47,873 bases of DNA from Anoxybacteroides rupiense (GTDB lineage: Bacteria > Bacillota > Bacilli > Bacillales > Anoxybacillaceae). Below, piece after piece: positions 26,731 through 33,932 of the stretch (positions are counted from its first letter, which is position 1; every line of letters starts with the position of its first letter). Both the position numbers and the translations under genes were made by a program. The notes under the pieces are model-generated. The model was given only the letters and a program-made list of their open reading frames with translations. It did not search any database and had not been told where the DNA came from. The DNA lies in NCBI RefSeq assembly GCF_014196195.1, contig NZ_JACIDF010000013.1, forward strand, positions 20,142-68,014, given 5' to 3'.

Positions 26731-26759
26731 ATGCTATCATAGCTAAAAAAAACTGTCAA
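26731..26759 (-). promoter_or_regulatory. Promoter of rpoB-rpoC
   Basis: TTGACA (26754-26759) and TAGCAT (26731-26736) are separated by 17 bases. The -35 box overlaps the TGA stop codon of rsmC, so the promoter is tucked in the gene end. Because a strong terminator follows rplL, this promoter probably supplies much of rpoBC transcription. Confidence 0.75.
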
Positions 26760-27358
26760 TATTTTTTTGCCTTTATGATATAATATCCTTTTTTCTTTGT
26801 TATTACTTCTACTTCTGGAAATAGTGATTGGAGTTTTTCAAGAGCGGAAGGAGCCCCTTGCTTCTTCTGAATCACAATCCATAATTCTCCACCAGAAAGG
26901 AGATGATCCACACTTTCTGCAAAAATCGAATGAACGATCTGCTTTCCCGCACGAATTGGGGGATTCGTTAAAATGGTAGCGAACTTTTTCATTCCGATCT
27001 CTTGAAACAAATTGCTTTCATAGATGATGGCATTATGAATTTGATTTTGCTGCTGATTTTGGCGGGCTAACGCAATCGCTCGTTCATTAATGTCAACCAT
27101 CTCCACCTTGCGCTCAGGGAAAGATTTTGCTAAAGCTAAACCAATCGGACCGTAGCCGCAGCCGACATCCAAAAAGTCCCCTTGAATCAACGGCTCTTCA
27201 AACGTTTCAATAAGCAATCGTGAGCCAAAATCCACCTCACGCTTAGAAAAAACACCTTGATCAGTTGTAAAGAGCAAATCATTTCCTCTAAGTGTGTAAC
27301 TCCATGTATGTGGATCACTTGAAGAAGACGGAGCTTTGGAGTAGTAATGTTCACTCAA
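26756..27358 (-). CDS. rsmC: 16S rRNA guanine-N2 methyltransferase (RsmC/YbxB family)
   Basis: This is a class I SAM-dependent methyltransferase. The 200-residue product has the SAM loop FLDVGCGYGPIGLALA, the acidic residue of motif II in EMVDINERAIALA, and the NPPIRAG catalytic motif of the N2-guanine group. By homology it acts on G1207 of 16S rRNA, but the Bacillus substrate is inferred. It starts at TTG with AAAGGATGA upstream. It lies alone between the rplL terminator and the rpoB promoter, as in B. subtilis. Confidence 0.9.
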   Translation of the reverse strand: MSEHYYSKAPSSSSDPHTWSYTLRGNDLLFTTDQGVFSKREVDFGSRLLIETFEEPLIQGDFLDVGCGYGPIGLALAKSFPERKVEMVDINERAIALARQNQQQNQIHNAIIYESNLFQEIGMKKFATILTNPPIRAGKQIVHSIFAESVDHLLSGGELWIVIQKKQGAPSALEKLQSLFPEVEVITKKKGYYIIKAKKY

Positions 27359-27627
27359 TGATTCTCATCCTTTCATTGGCTTTTTACCATTCTCTCCATA
27401 CTTGATAGCAGAATATGCTGTAAAATCCATGTATATAGATATATAGCCGGATGCCTCCACATTAATTCCCAAGTGAGCAGGTGATGATCCTGCTTCGTCC
27501 GATTTCGACGGTCAGACAACCATAGTTTTTTACACATACCATCCATTTCATCTTTGTATTGATGCCGTACAAGGACAACAAAGTGAATCGATTTTATTTG
27601 ACTGATACGATAAGTGCTGTAAAGATG

Positions 27628-27657
27628 AAAAAGCCCGCTATCATTAGCGGGCTTTTT
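27628..27657 (-). terminator. Rho-independent terminator after rplL
   Basis: AAAAAGCCCGCTA and TAGCGGGCTTTTT form a strong GC stem with T tails on both strands, about 25 bases after the rplL stop. It ends the rplJ-rplL unit. It could also work in the plus direction. The roughly 270 bases from here to rsmC hold no supportable gene or strong promoter. Confidence 0.95.
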
Positions 27658-27681
27658 CATTCCACATAAAGAAAAGAGAAA

Positions 27682-28050
27682 TTACTTCACTTCTACGCTA
27701 GCGCCAGCTTCTTCAAGTTTAGCTTTGATTTCTTCAGCTTCTTCTTTAGAAATGCCTTCTTTAACTGGCTTTGGAGTGTTGTCAACTAAGTCTTTTGCTT
27801 CTTTTAAGCCAAGACCAGTAAGTTCACGCACAACTTTGATAACTTTGATTTTTTGCGCGCCGCCATCTGTAAGAATAACATCGAATTCTGTTTTTTCAGC
27901 AGCAGCTTCGCCACCAGCAGCACCGCCACCAGCAACTACTACAGGAGCAGCAGCAGTTACGCCGAACTCTTCTTCAATTGCTTTTACTAAATCGTTTAAT
28001 TCTAAAACTGTCATATTTTTAACCGCTTCAATGATTTGTTCTTTCGTCAT
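27682..28050 (-). CDS. rplL: 50S ribosomal protein L7/L12
   Basis: L7/L12 forms the stalk that recruits translational GTPases. The 122-residue product has the N-terminal dimer helix ([20 protein letters not shown]), an alanine/glycine-rich hinge ([20 protein letters not shown]) and the C-terminal factor-binding domain ([20 protein letters not shown]). GGGAGG precedes the ATG. It is 68 bases after rplJ, and the pair share the L10 leader and a terminator. Confidence 0.98.
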   Translation of the reverse strand: MTKEQIIEAVKNMTVLELNDLVKAIEEEFGVTAAAPVVVAGGGAAGGEAAAEKTEFDVILTDGGAQKIKVIKVVRELTGLGLKEAKDLVDNTPKPVKEGISKEEAEEIKAKLEEAGASVEVK

Positions 28051-28118
28051 TGTAATATTCCTCCCTTAATATCAAGATGTTTAGCATTGTTTTTCAAATG
28101 GGCTAAGCCACTATAAGA

Positions 28119-28619
28119 TTAAGCACCTTGTTCTTCTTTTTTCTCTGCAACTGCTTTTGTAACAAGCGCGAAGTTGCGGATAGGAGCTTGAAGAACGCTA
28201 AGCAACATAGAAAGCAAGCCTTCGCGAGAAGGAAGATTAGCAAGTGCTTTCACTTCTTCAACTGTAGCTACGTTGCCTTCAATAATTCCTGCTTTAATTT
28301 CCAACGCTTCATGCGCTTTTGCAAAATCGTTTAGAAGCTTGGCTGGAGCTACTACATCTTCGTTACTAAACGCGATCGCATTTGGACCAGTAAGTACTTC
28401 ATCTAACCCTTCTAAACCAACTTCTGCAAGCGCACGGCGAGTTAACGTATTTTTGTATACTTTGAACTCAATACCAGCTTCGCGAAGCTGTTTGCGAAGT
28501 TCAGTAACTTCTGCTACGTTTAGACCGCGATAGTCTACAATAATAGTTGATTTGCTTGCGCGGAATTTCTCTGCGATTTCTGCGACTACTTGTTTTTTGA
28601 GTTCGATTGCGCTGCTCAT
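28119..28619 (-). CDS. rplJ: 50S ribosomal protein L10
   Basis: L10 anchors L7/L12 dimers to the ribosome and controls its own operon. The start at 28619 gives 166 residues ([20 protein letters not shown]) with AGGAGG upstream; the open frame to 28688 runs into the leader terminator and is rejected. The RNA-binding region [20 protein letters not shown] and the C-terminal helix for L12 binding ([20 protein letters not shown]) are present. Confidence 0.98.
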   Translation of the reverse strand: MSSAIELKKQVVAEIAEKFRASKSTIIVDYRGLNVAEVTELRKQLREAGIEFKVYKNTLTRRALAEVGLEGLDEVLTGPNAIAFSNEDVVAPAKLLNDFAKAHEALEIKAGIIEGNVATVEEVKALANLPSREGLLSMLLSVLQAPIRNFALVTKAVAEKKEEQGA

Positions 28620-28670
28620 TTTCACACCTCCTGTAGAAGATAAGATGAAATACCACTTATACCGTTCATA

Positions 28671-28820
28671 AGAAAACCTCCATGCCACGTAGACATGGAG
28701 GTACTGTAAAGCACCACAAGATGCACTTTGCTTTCTATAAACAAAACACCTCGGTAGGAAATTAAGCTCATGCCGAGCACCTACTGTCTACGGTACAAAT
28801 GATATTCTCTTTTCAGACAA
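28671..28820 (-). ncRNA. Ribosomal protein L10 leader with attenuator
   Basis: The leader matches the known L10 leader type of Firmicutes. On the transcript, CCTCCATG (28694-28701 region) and CATGGAGG (28677-28684) form a terminator followed by TTTTCTT. CGTAGACA (28785-28792) near the 5' end is exactly complementary to TGTCTACG (28688-28695), which lies in the loop and side of that terminator, so the two structures compete. CTCGG/CCGAG and AGGTG/CACCT-like pairs form the L10-binding arms between them. Excess L10(L12)4 would favour termination. Confidence 0.88.
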
Positions 28821-28825
28821 GTTTT

Positions 28826-28854
28826 ATGATACTAAATGACTGCCCGAAAGTCAA
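28826..28854 (-). promoter_or_regulatory. Promoter of rplJ-rplL
   Basis: TTGACT (28849-28854) and TATCAT (28826-28831) are 17 bases apart. The -35 begins seven bases after the rplA stop codon. Transcription would start about 28818, giving the L10 leader of about 200 bases. Confidence 0.85.
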
Positions 28855-28861
28855 CAGCCAC

Positions 28862-29563
28862 TTATTTTGCAACAGCAAATGTTGAAGGATCGACTTTGAT
28901 GCCAGGTCCCATCGTTGAAGTTACTGTTACATTTTTTACATACGTGCCTTTAGCAGCAGCAGGCTTCACTTTTAAAATTGTTTCGTAAATTGTTGTGAAG
29001 TTGCCCACTAGCTTTTCGTTATCAAACGAAATTTTGCCAATTGGCACATGAATGTTTCCAGCTTTATCAACACGGTACTCTACTTTACCAGCTTTGATTT
29101 CTTTTACCGCTCTTGCTACATCAAATGTAACTGTTCCTGTTTTTGGATTCGGCATTAATCCTTTAGGTCCTAGGATACGACCTAGCTTACCGACTTCACC
29201 CATCATGTCAGGAGTAGCTACGATTACGTCAAAATCAAACCATCCTTGTTGGATTTTGTTGATGTACTCTGTATCGCCCACATAATCTGCTCCCGCAGCT
29301 TCAGCTTCTTTTGCTTTTTCTCCTTTTGCAAATACGAGCACGCGTTGTACTTTACCTGTTCCATGAGGCAACACAACGGCCCCGCGAATTTGCTGATCCG
29401 CTTTTTTAGGGTCAACCCCTAAACGGAAAGCAACTTCTACAGTGGCATCAAATTTCGCAATGCTTGTTTTCTTCACTAATTCAATTGCTTCAGTTACAGA
29501 ATAAGCTGTATAGCGGTCCACAAGCTTCGCCGCTTCTAAATATTTTTTTCCTCTTTTAGCCAT
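28862..29563 (-). CDS. rplA: 50S ribosomal protein L1
   Basis: L1 forms the mobile stalk at the E site and is a translational repressor of its own operon in many bacteria. The 233-residue product starts [20 protein letters not shown]; domain II holds [20 protein letters not shown] and the signature [27 protein letters not shown] precedes the ATG, and a possible L1 target lies directly upstream at 29582-29607. Confidence 0.98.
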   Translation of the reverse strand: MAKRGKKYLEAAKLVDRYTAYSVTEAIELVKKTSIAKFDATVEVAFRLGVDPKKADQQIRGAVVLPHGTGKVQRVLVFAKGEKAKEAEAAGADYVGDTEYINKIQQGWFDFDVIVATPDMMGEVGKLGRILGPKGLMPNPKTGTVTFDVARAVKEIKAGKVEYRVDKAGNIHVPIGKISFDNEKLVGNFTTIYETILKVKPAAAKGTYVKNVTVTSTMGPGIKVDPSTFAVAK

Positions 29564-29581
29564 TTGAATTTCCTCCTTATT

Positions 29582-29607
29582 GTGGTTTTAGCGGAATAAC
29601 CTCCCAC
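29582..29607 (-). promoter_or_regulatory. Possible second L1-binding element, rplK-rplA spacer
   Basis: The transcript has GTGG-GA-GG, a loop, CC and CCAC, four bases before the rplA ribosome-binding site. It shares GTGGGAGG and the closing CCAC with the element before rplK, but its inner helix is only two pairs, so support is limited. Just upstream a separate hairpin pairs AAGGTTGCGA with TCGCAACCTT (29613-29622 and 29641-29650). Confidence 0.4.
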
Positions 29608-29674
29608 GAATAAAGGTTGCGAAACAGATTATTTCTGTACTCGCAACCTTCAGCAGCCAGATACCATAACACGA

Positions 29675-30100
29675 TTAGTCTTCGATAACAATTCCCATGC
29701 TGCGTGCGGTACCTTCCACCATACGCATTGCTGCTTCAATGCTAGCAGCATTGAGATCTGGCATTTTTGTTTCAGCAATCTCACGTACTTTGTCACGCTT
29801 GATTGTTGCTACTTTATTACGGTTTGGCTCACCAGAACCTGACTCAATGCCAGCCGCTTTTTTAAGCAAAACAGCAGCAGGCGGAGTTTTTGTAATAAAT
29901 GTAAATGAACGGTCCTCGTATACCGTAATTTCAACAGGAATGATCAAACCTGCTTGGTCAGCTGTACGAGCATTGAATTCTTTACAGAATCCCATAATGT
30001 TTACACCAGCTTGACCTAAAGCTGGACCAACTGGTGGTGCCGGATTCGCTTTACCCGCAGGAATTTGTAGCTTTACAACTTTGATTACTTTTTTAGCCAC
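29675..30100 (-). CDS. rplK: 50S ribosomal protein L11
   Basis: L11 sits at the GTPase-associated centre and is needed for RelA activation. The GTG at 30100 ([20 protein letters not shown]) has AAGGAGG eight bases upstream and gives 141 residues; another GTG at 30109 lies inside the ribosome-binding site. The N-terminal proline-rich binding region [20 protein letters not shown] and the C-terminal RNA-binding domain ending [11 protein letters not shown] are complete. It is first in the rplK-rplA unit. Confidence 0.98.
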   Translation of the reverse strand: MAKKVIKVVKLQIPAGKANPAPPVGPALGQAGVNIMGFCKEFNARTADQAGLIIPVEITVYEDRSFTFITKTPPAAVLLKKAAGIESGSGEPNRNKVATIKRDKVREIAETKMPDLNAASIEAAMRMVEGTARSMGIVIED

Positions 30101-30126
30101 GAGACACACCTCCTTAAGTCCGTGAT

Positions 30127-30152
30127 GTGGTATTAGGGACGTTCCCTCCCAC
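30127..30152 (-). promoter_or_regulatory. Putative L1-binding site before rplK
   Basis: The transcript folds as GTGG/CCAC, an asymmetric internal loop (GA opposite TAATA), then GGGA/TCCC around a three-base loop. Two short helices split by such a loop, with GA on the 5' side, is the pattern of L1 targets in 23S rRNA and in L1-controlled messages. It lies 12 bases before the rplK ribosome-binding site, fit for translational repression by L1. Ligand identity is inference. Confidence 0.65.
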
Positions 30153-30159
30153 TCATATA

Positions 30160-30316
30160 AGGTTATGAATAATGCAGCATTTGCATTATTCTTTCGTAAG
30201 GCAGGACGTAACCTTTCGCCCTTCTATTTCCTATCATGCTTAAAGCATAGGAAATGCCACTGATTTATCATTGATTATAAAAAAGTTCATATGATCAGCT
30301 TGTATCATGAGATACA
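30160..30316 (-). other. Upstream hairpins of the rplK leader
   Basis: Three more stems lie in the roughly 210-base leader: TGTATC/GATACA at the likely start site (30301-30316), ATTTCCTAT/ATAGGAAAT (30226-30255), and GAATAATGCA/TGCATTATTC (30167-30191) enclosed by GGTTA/TAACC (30161-30213). None is followed by a T-run. Their role is unknown; they may stabilise the message or work with the L1 site. Confidence 0.6.
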
Positions 30317-30327
30317 CTGACTATAAA

Positions 30328-30356
30328 ATATTATCACTTTTCCTTTTTGATTGCAA
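30328..30356 (-). promoter_or_regulatory. Promoter of rplK-rplA
   Basis: TTGCAA (30351-30356) and TAATAT (30328-30333) are 17 bases apart on the minus strand, only a few bases after the nusG stop region. It yields a leader of about 210 bases before the rplK GTG. Confidence 0.8.
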
Positions 30357-30369
30357 GTTGTTTCAGCAA

Positions 30370-30903
30370 TTATATTTTTTCAATTTGCGAAAAATCAAGC
30401 TCTACTGGGGTTTCACGCCCAAACATATTCACAAGCACTTTAACCTTCCGCCGATCCATATCAATTTCTTCAATCGTTCCTGTGAAATTAGCAAAAGGCC
30501 CTTCCTTAACCTGTACCGTTTCTTTTAGCTCATAATCAAAATCAAGCTCATTAAGCGGCACGCCCATACGTTTTAAAATTAAGTGAACCTCTTCTTCAAG
30601 AAGAGGGGTTGGCTTTGATCCTGCTCCGCTTGATCCGACAAATCCAGTAACTCCTGGTGTATTGCGCACTACATACCAAGAGTCATCCGTCATAATCATT
30701 TCAACCAACACATATCCAGGGAATACCTTCCGCTTTGTTACTTTTTTCTTTCCGTTTTTCATATCTGTTTCTTCTTCTTCAGGAACGACAACGCGAAAAA
30801 TTTTATCCTGCATCCCCATCGATTCTAAACGTTTTTCCAGATTGGCCTTCACTTTATTTTCATAGCCTGAATATGTATGGATAACATACCAGTTTTTCTC
30901 CAT
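30370..30903 (-). CDS. nusG: Transcription termination/antitermination factor NusG
   Basis: NusG binds RNA polymerase and affects pausing, Rho action and coupling with ribosomes. The 177-residue product has the NGN domain (MEKNWYVIHTYSGYENKVKA and VFPGYVLVEMIMTDDSWYVV) and the C-terminal KOW domain (VQVKEGPFANFTGTIEEIDM). The start is fixed by homology, yet GGAGG lies 23 bases upstream; GGAC-GTTTAA-GTCC between them could fold and bring it to about nine bases. A short GNRA-loop hairpin with T-run separates it from secE. Confidence 0.97.
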   Translation of the reverse strand: MEKNWYVIHTYSGYENKVKANLEKRLESMGMQDKIFRVVVPEEEETDMKNGKKKVTKRKVFPGYVLVEMIMTDDSWYVVRNTPGVTGFVGSSGAGSKPTPLLEEEVHLILKRMGVPLNELDFDYELKETVQVKEGPFANFTGTIEEIDMDRRKVKVLVNMFGRETPVELDFSQIEKI

Positions 30904-30960
30904 TGGCTGGGACTTAAACGTCCTTCCCTCCCCTTAAACAGCAATTAAGTTTTATAAGCA

Positions 30961-30984
30961 AAACAAAAACCCGTTTCCGGGCCT
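30961..30984 (-). terminator. Possible terminator between secE and nusG
   Basis: The transcript reads GGCCCGGAAACGGGTTTTTG: a four-pair GC stem closed by a GAAA tetraloop and followed by TTTTTGTTTT. The stem is short, so termination would be partial. It implies that nusG could be made at a level different from secE. Confidence 0.5.
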
Positions 30985-31031
30985 TTTATTTCTACCTTAT
31001 TATCTTTTATTATACCATAACAAAGCGCCAG

Positions 31032-31214
31032 TTATTCAAGCACAAAACGAATTAAAGAAGAAATCCCTAGATCCACAACCGCAAAAAAAATGGTCATGAA
31101 AGCAACAGTGGCTAACACGGTAATGGTATAATTGACTAACTCTTTTCTTTTCGGCCAACTGACTTTTTTCATCTCACGTGCGACTTCATTAAAAAAATTG
31201 ATAATACGTTGCAT
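31032..31214 (-). CDS. secE: Preprotein translocase subunit SecE
   Basis: SecE clamps the SecY channel. The start at 31214 gives 60 residues with one membrane segment, the short Gram-positive form: MQRIINFFNEVAREMKKVSW, then PKRKELVNYTITVLATVAFM and the hydrophobic stretch to SLIRFVLE. The WPKRKEL amphipathic motif is typical. GGAGG lies about ten bases upstream; the open extension to 31262 has no support. Confidence 0.96.
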   Translation of the reverse strand: MQRIINFFNEVAREMKKVSWPKRKELVNYTITVLATVAFMTIFFAVVDLGISSLIRFVLE

Positions 31215-31273
31215 GATTAATAACCTCCAACAACTTAGAGCTGCTTTGCCAGTCATTGGCATGATCGTAAAAC

Positions 31274-31423
31274 TTATTTCGTTTCCCGGTGAATTGTATG
31301 TTCATTGCAAGTTTTGCAAAACTTTTTGATATCTAGACGCTCTTGAGTATTTGCGGTATTTTTCATCGTTGAATAATTACGGGTATTGCATTGACTGCAG
31401 GCTAATATCACCTTTTTACGCAT
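31274..31423 (-). CDS. rpmG: 50S ribosomal protein L33, zinc-binding form
   Basis: The 49-residue product starts [20 protein letters not shown] and ends [11 protein letters not shown]. Two C-x2-C pairs (C9, C12, C36, C39) form the zinc ribbon of the C+ type. GGGAGG precedes the ATG. The order rpmG-secE-nusG is the normal one in Firmicutes. Confidence 0.97.
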   Translation of the reverse strand: MRKKVILACSQCNTRNYSTMKNTANTQERLDIKKFCKTCNEHTIHRETK

Positions 31424-31457
31424 ATGCCTCCCACCGTTCTACGAGATGTCTTTAAAA

Positions 31458-31486
31458 ATTTAACATATCCATCTTTCTTATGTCAA
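31458..31486 (-). promoter_or_regulatory. Promoter of rpmG-secE
   Basis: TTGACA (31481-31486) is followed after 17 bases by TTAAAT (31458-31463). The -35 is perfect and the -10 weak. It lies about 45 bases after the sigH stop and serves the rpmG-secE-nusG group. Confidence 0.7.
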
Positions 31487-31530
31487 TGACAAATAGTGCT
31501 TTAGCCTGTTGCCCAGCATGCCCTTTTCAT

Positions 31531-32181
31531 TTATAGACTGATTTCGCGATATTCCAAATATCTTTCCAACTTTCGCTTCACTCTTTGTAAAGCGTTATCA
31601 ATCGATTTAACATGGCGGTTAAGCTCTTCAGAAATTTCTTGATATGACCGCCCATCTAAATATAGAACAAGCACCTTTCTCTCTAAGTCACTTAAAAGCT
31701 CGGCCATTTTAATTTCAATATCATCGACTTCTTCACGATTAATAATCAACTCTTCTGGATCCGTTGCTTTTGTTCCGGAAATAACATCCATCAGTGTTCG
31801 ATCGGATTCATCATCATAAATAGGCTTATCAAGCGAAACATATGAGTTGAGCGGAATGTGCTTTTGCCTTGTGGCCGTTTTGATTGCGGTAATCATTTGC
31901 CGAGTAATGCATAATTCCGCAAAGGCTTTAAAAGAAGTAAGCTTGTCCTCTTTAAAATCCCGAATCGCTTTATATAGGCCAATCATTCCCTCCTGAATAA
32001 TGTCCTCTTTATCTGCTCCAACTAAAAAATAAGAACGCGCTTTCGCTCGGACAAAGTTTTGATACTTATGAATCAAAAAGTCCAAGGCATCGCTGTCTCC
32101 TTGGTGCACCCGTTCGACTAATACTTCATCCTCAAACTGTTCCAACTTTTTCTCATCTTTGCTTTTGAAGCCTTCGCCCAC
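31531..32181 (-). CDS. sigH: RNA polymerase sigma factor SigH
   Basis: SigH directs early stationary-phase and sporulation genes. The GTG at 32181 has GGAGGG six bases upstream and gives 216 residues; the upstream frame to 32229 is hydrophobic and unsupported. Region 2 is seen in ADKEDIIQEGMIGLYKAIRD and FKAFAELCITRQMITAIKTA; region 4 helix-turn-helix in DGRSYQEISEELNRHVKSID. The C-terminus LEYREISL is close to B. subtilis. It has its own promoter. Its presence suggests a spore former. Confidence 0.97.
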   Translation of the reverse strand: MGEGFKSKDEKKLEQFEDEVLVERVHQGDSDALDFLIHKYQNFVRAKARSYFLVGADKEDIIQEGMIGLYKAIRDFKEDKLTSFKAFAELCITRQMITAIKTATRQKHIPLNSYVSLDKPIYDDESDRTLMDVISGTKATDPEELIINREEVDDIEIKMAELLSDLERKVLVLYLDGRSYQEISEELNRHVKSIDNALQRVKRKLERYLEYREISL

Positions 32182-32215
32182 GCCGATCCCTCCGACCGCA
32201 CAAATCGATAAAATT

Positions 32216-32245
32216 ATTATACAGTACAAAATTTTACAGCGTCAA
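32216..32245 (-). promoter_or_regulatory. Sigma-A type promoter of sigH
   Basis: TTGACG (32240-32245) and TATAAT (32216-32221) are 18 bases apart on the minus strand. The -35 lies around the end of rae1. In B. subtilis the sigH promoter is repressed by AbrB; no AbrB consensus can be judged by eye here. Confidence 0.8.
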
Positions 32246-32249
32246 CCTC

Positions 32250-32759
32250 TCATTTTTCGCCTCTTCGCCATCTTTCGAAAATTCTTGCCACTTCATCTGT
32301 TAAAGGAATTTTTGAGACTGGTTTTTGTTCGTGAATGGCTTTTACTTTTTTAGAAATTCCTTGTTCAATTGATTCCATTTCGGTCAAAAGCTCACGAGCC
32401 GACTTTCGCAAAGCACCTTGTCCAAAAATCGCCCATTGTTCTGTGTAATCAGAGGTCGCTACATATACTTTTGTCCGAATATTAATTAGCTGCTTTGCAA
32501 GCTTTTCAATTCGCTCATCTGCTGTTTCATTCTCTTTTGTAAAAATAACATCTACTTGATAATTGGTATATTTTTTCTCAACGCCTTGTACGAGGTGTGC
32601 ATCAAAAACAATGATCACTTTATATCCAGTAAATCCTTGGTACTCAGCCATTTTAGAAATTAATACATCTCTTGCTGAAGCAAGATCATGCTCTTTTAAT
32701 TTGCGAAGCTCAGGCCAAGCACCAATCACGTTGTAGCCATCCACAATGAGAATATCCAT
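32250..32759 (-). CDS. rae1: NYN-domain ribosome-associated mRNA endonuclease Rae1 (YacP)
   Basis: Rae1 cleaves certain messages in the ribosomal A site in B. subtilis. The 169-residue product is a PIN-like NYN fold with acidic residues in MDILIVDGYNVIGAWPEL, VIIVFDAHLVQG, FTKENETADERIEKLA and VYVATSDYTEQ. The C-terminal tail is basic. It starts four bases after rlmB, in the usual mrnC-rlmB-rae1-sigH order. Function is by homology. Confidence 0.95.
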   Translation of the reverse strand: MDILIVDGYNVIGAWPELRKLKEHDLASARDVLISKMAEYQGFTGYKVIIVFDAHLVQGVEKKYTNYQVDVIFTKENETADERIEKLAKQLINIRTKVYVATSDYTEQWAIFGQGALRKSARELLTEMESIEQGISKKVKAIHEQKPVSKIPLTDEVARIFERWRRGEK

Positions 32760-32763
32760 GGAG

Positions 32764-33501
32764 TTATTCTCCTAAAGGATATCGTTTACGGTACACCTCA
32801 TACATTAATAAACTGGCTGCCACTGAAGCGTTTAGCGATGTCACCTTCCCCTTCATCGGAAGGCGAATTAAAAAGTCACATTTTTCCAAAATCAACCTCC
32901 CAATTCCTTTCCCTTCACTTCCAATTACGAGGGCTAAAGGCATTGTTCCATCCAGCTGGCGATAATCGTCTTGTGCTTTGGCATCCGTGCCGACAATCCA
33001 AATTCCCCGTTCTTTTAGCTCATCAATCGTTCTTGCTAAATTCGTCACACGGGCAACTGGAATATGTTCAATCGCTCCTGTGGAAGCTTTGGCCACTGTT
33101 GAGGTTAAGCCAACTGAACGACGCTTCGGGATAATAATGCCATGTGCTCCGACCGCATCGGCTGTGCGCATAATAGAGCCTAAATTATGAGGGTCTTCCA
33201 GCTCATCAAGCATCAAGAAGAAAGGAGGTTCATTTTTTTCTGCCGCACGGTAAAATAATTCATCGATATCATAATATTGGTAAGCAGCTACTTGAGCAAT
33301 AACTCCTTGGTGATTTCCATCAACCATCTGATCCAGCTTTTTTTTCGGAACATATTGCACAATCACTTTTTGCTGCTTAGCCAGCTCAATGACCGATTGC
33401 ATCGCTCCCCGCTGCGCCCCTTCGGCAACCCAAATTTTATTTACTTCCCGTTCCGACTTTAACGCTTCTAATACAGGATTTTTTCCGATAATAAGGTCCA
33501 T
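32764..33501 (-). CDS. rlmB: 23S rRNA 2'-O-ribose methyltransferase RlmB (SPOUT family)
   Basis: By homology this enzyme methylates the ribose of G2251 in 23S rRNA. The start at 33501 (MDLIIGKNPVLEALKSEREV) has AAAGGAAG upstream and gives 245 residues. The N-terminal substrate-binding domain is followed by the knotted SPOUT motifs NLGSIMRTADAVGAHGIIIP, LALVIGSEGKGIGRLI and VTSLNASVAASLLMYEVYRK. It starts 19 bases after mrnC. Confidence 0.95.
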   Translation of the reverse strand: MDLIIGKNPVLEALKSEREVNKIWVAEGAQRGAMQSVIELAKQQKVIVQYVPKKKLDQMVDGNHQGVIAQVAAYQYYDIDELFYRAAEKNEPPFFLMLDELEDPHNLGSIMRTADAVGAHGIIIPKRRSVGLTSTVAKASTGAIEHIPVARVTNLARTIDELKERGIWIVGTDAKAQDDYRQLDGTMPLALVIGSEGKGIGRLILEKCDFLIRLPMKGKVTSLNASVAASLLMYEVYRKRYPLGE

Positions 33502-33520
33502 TTCTTTACGTCTTCCTTTC

Positions 33521-33928
33521 TTAGCCTTCAGTAATATCAAATGAATAACGGATGAGCTCTTTCAGTCTTTCCTCATTATTTCCTAAGAAATGATACCCAA
33601 TCAACGCTTCAAAGGCTGTACTGTATCGATACGTTTGAACATCGGTATTTTTAGGAATTGTAGCTGATTTAGCATTTCTCCCTCTGCGCAAGACCGCTTG
33701 CTCTTCCTCCGTTAAGATCGCTTGTTCTAGTAACGCCAATACCACTTTTGCCTGCGCCTTGGCAGAAACATACCGGATGGCTTGCTTGTGTAATTGATTT
33801 GGCTTAACGCTTCCTTTGGCAAGGAGGCGATGCCGCACATACAATTCGTAGACAGCATCACCGATATAAGCAAGAGCTAAACCATTAAGCTGTTTTACAT
33901 CTTTTATATCTACAAAAAAGTCTTTCAC
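33521..33928 (-). CDS. mrnC: Mini-ribonuclease III
   Basis: Mini-III trims 23S rRNA ends in Bacilli and lacks the double-stranded RNA-binding domain of RNase III. The 135-residue product has the catalytic stretch [20 protein letters not shown] and the second acidic helix around [20 protein letters not shown]. The start is GTG with GAGGAT upstream. It begins four bases after cysS. Confidence 0.96.
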   Translation of the reverse strand: MKDFFVDIKDVKQLNGLALAYIGDAVYELYVRHRLLAKGSVKPNQLHKQAIRYVSAKAQAKVVLALLEQAILTEEEQAVLRRGRNAKSATIPKNTDVQTYRYSTAFEALIGYHFLGNNEERLKELIRYSFDITEG

Positions 33929-33932
33929 ACTC

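Noticed and set aside
27373-27660. Minus-strand frame of 95 codons between rplL and rsmC
   Set aside because: It begins inside the rplL terminator stem, has no ribosome-binding site and has no recognisable product.
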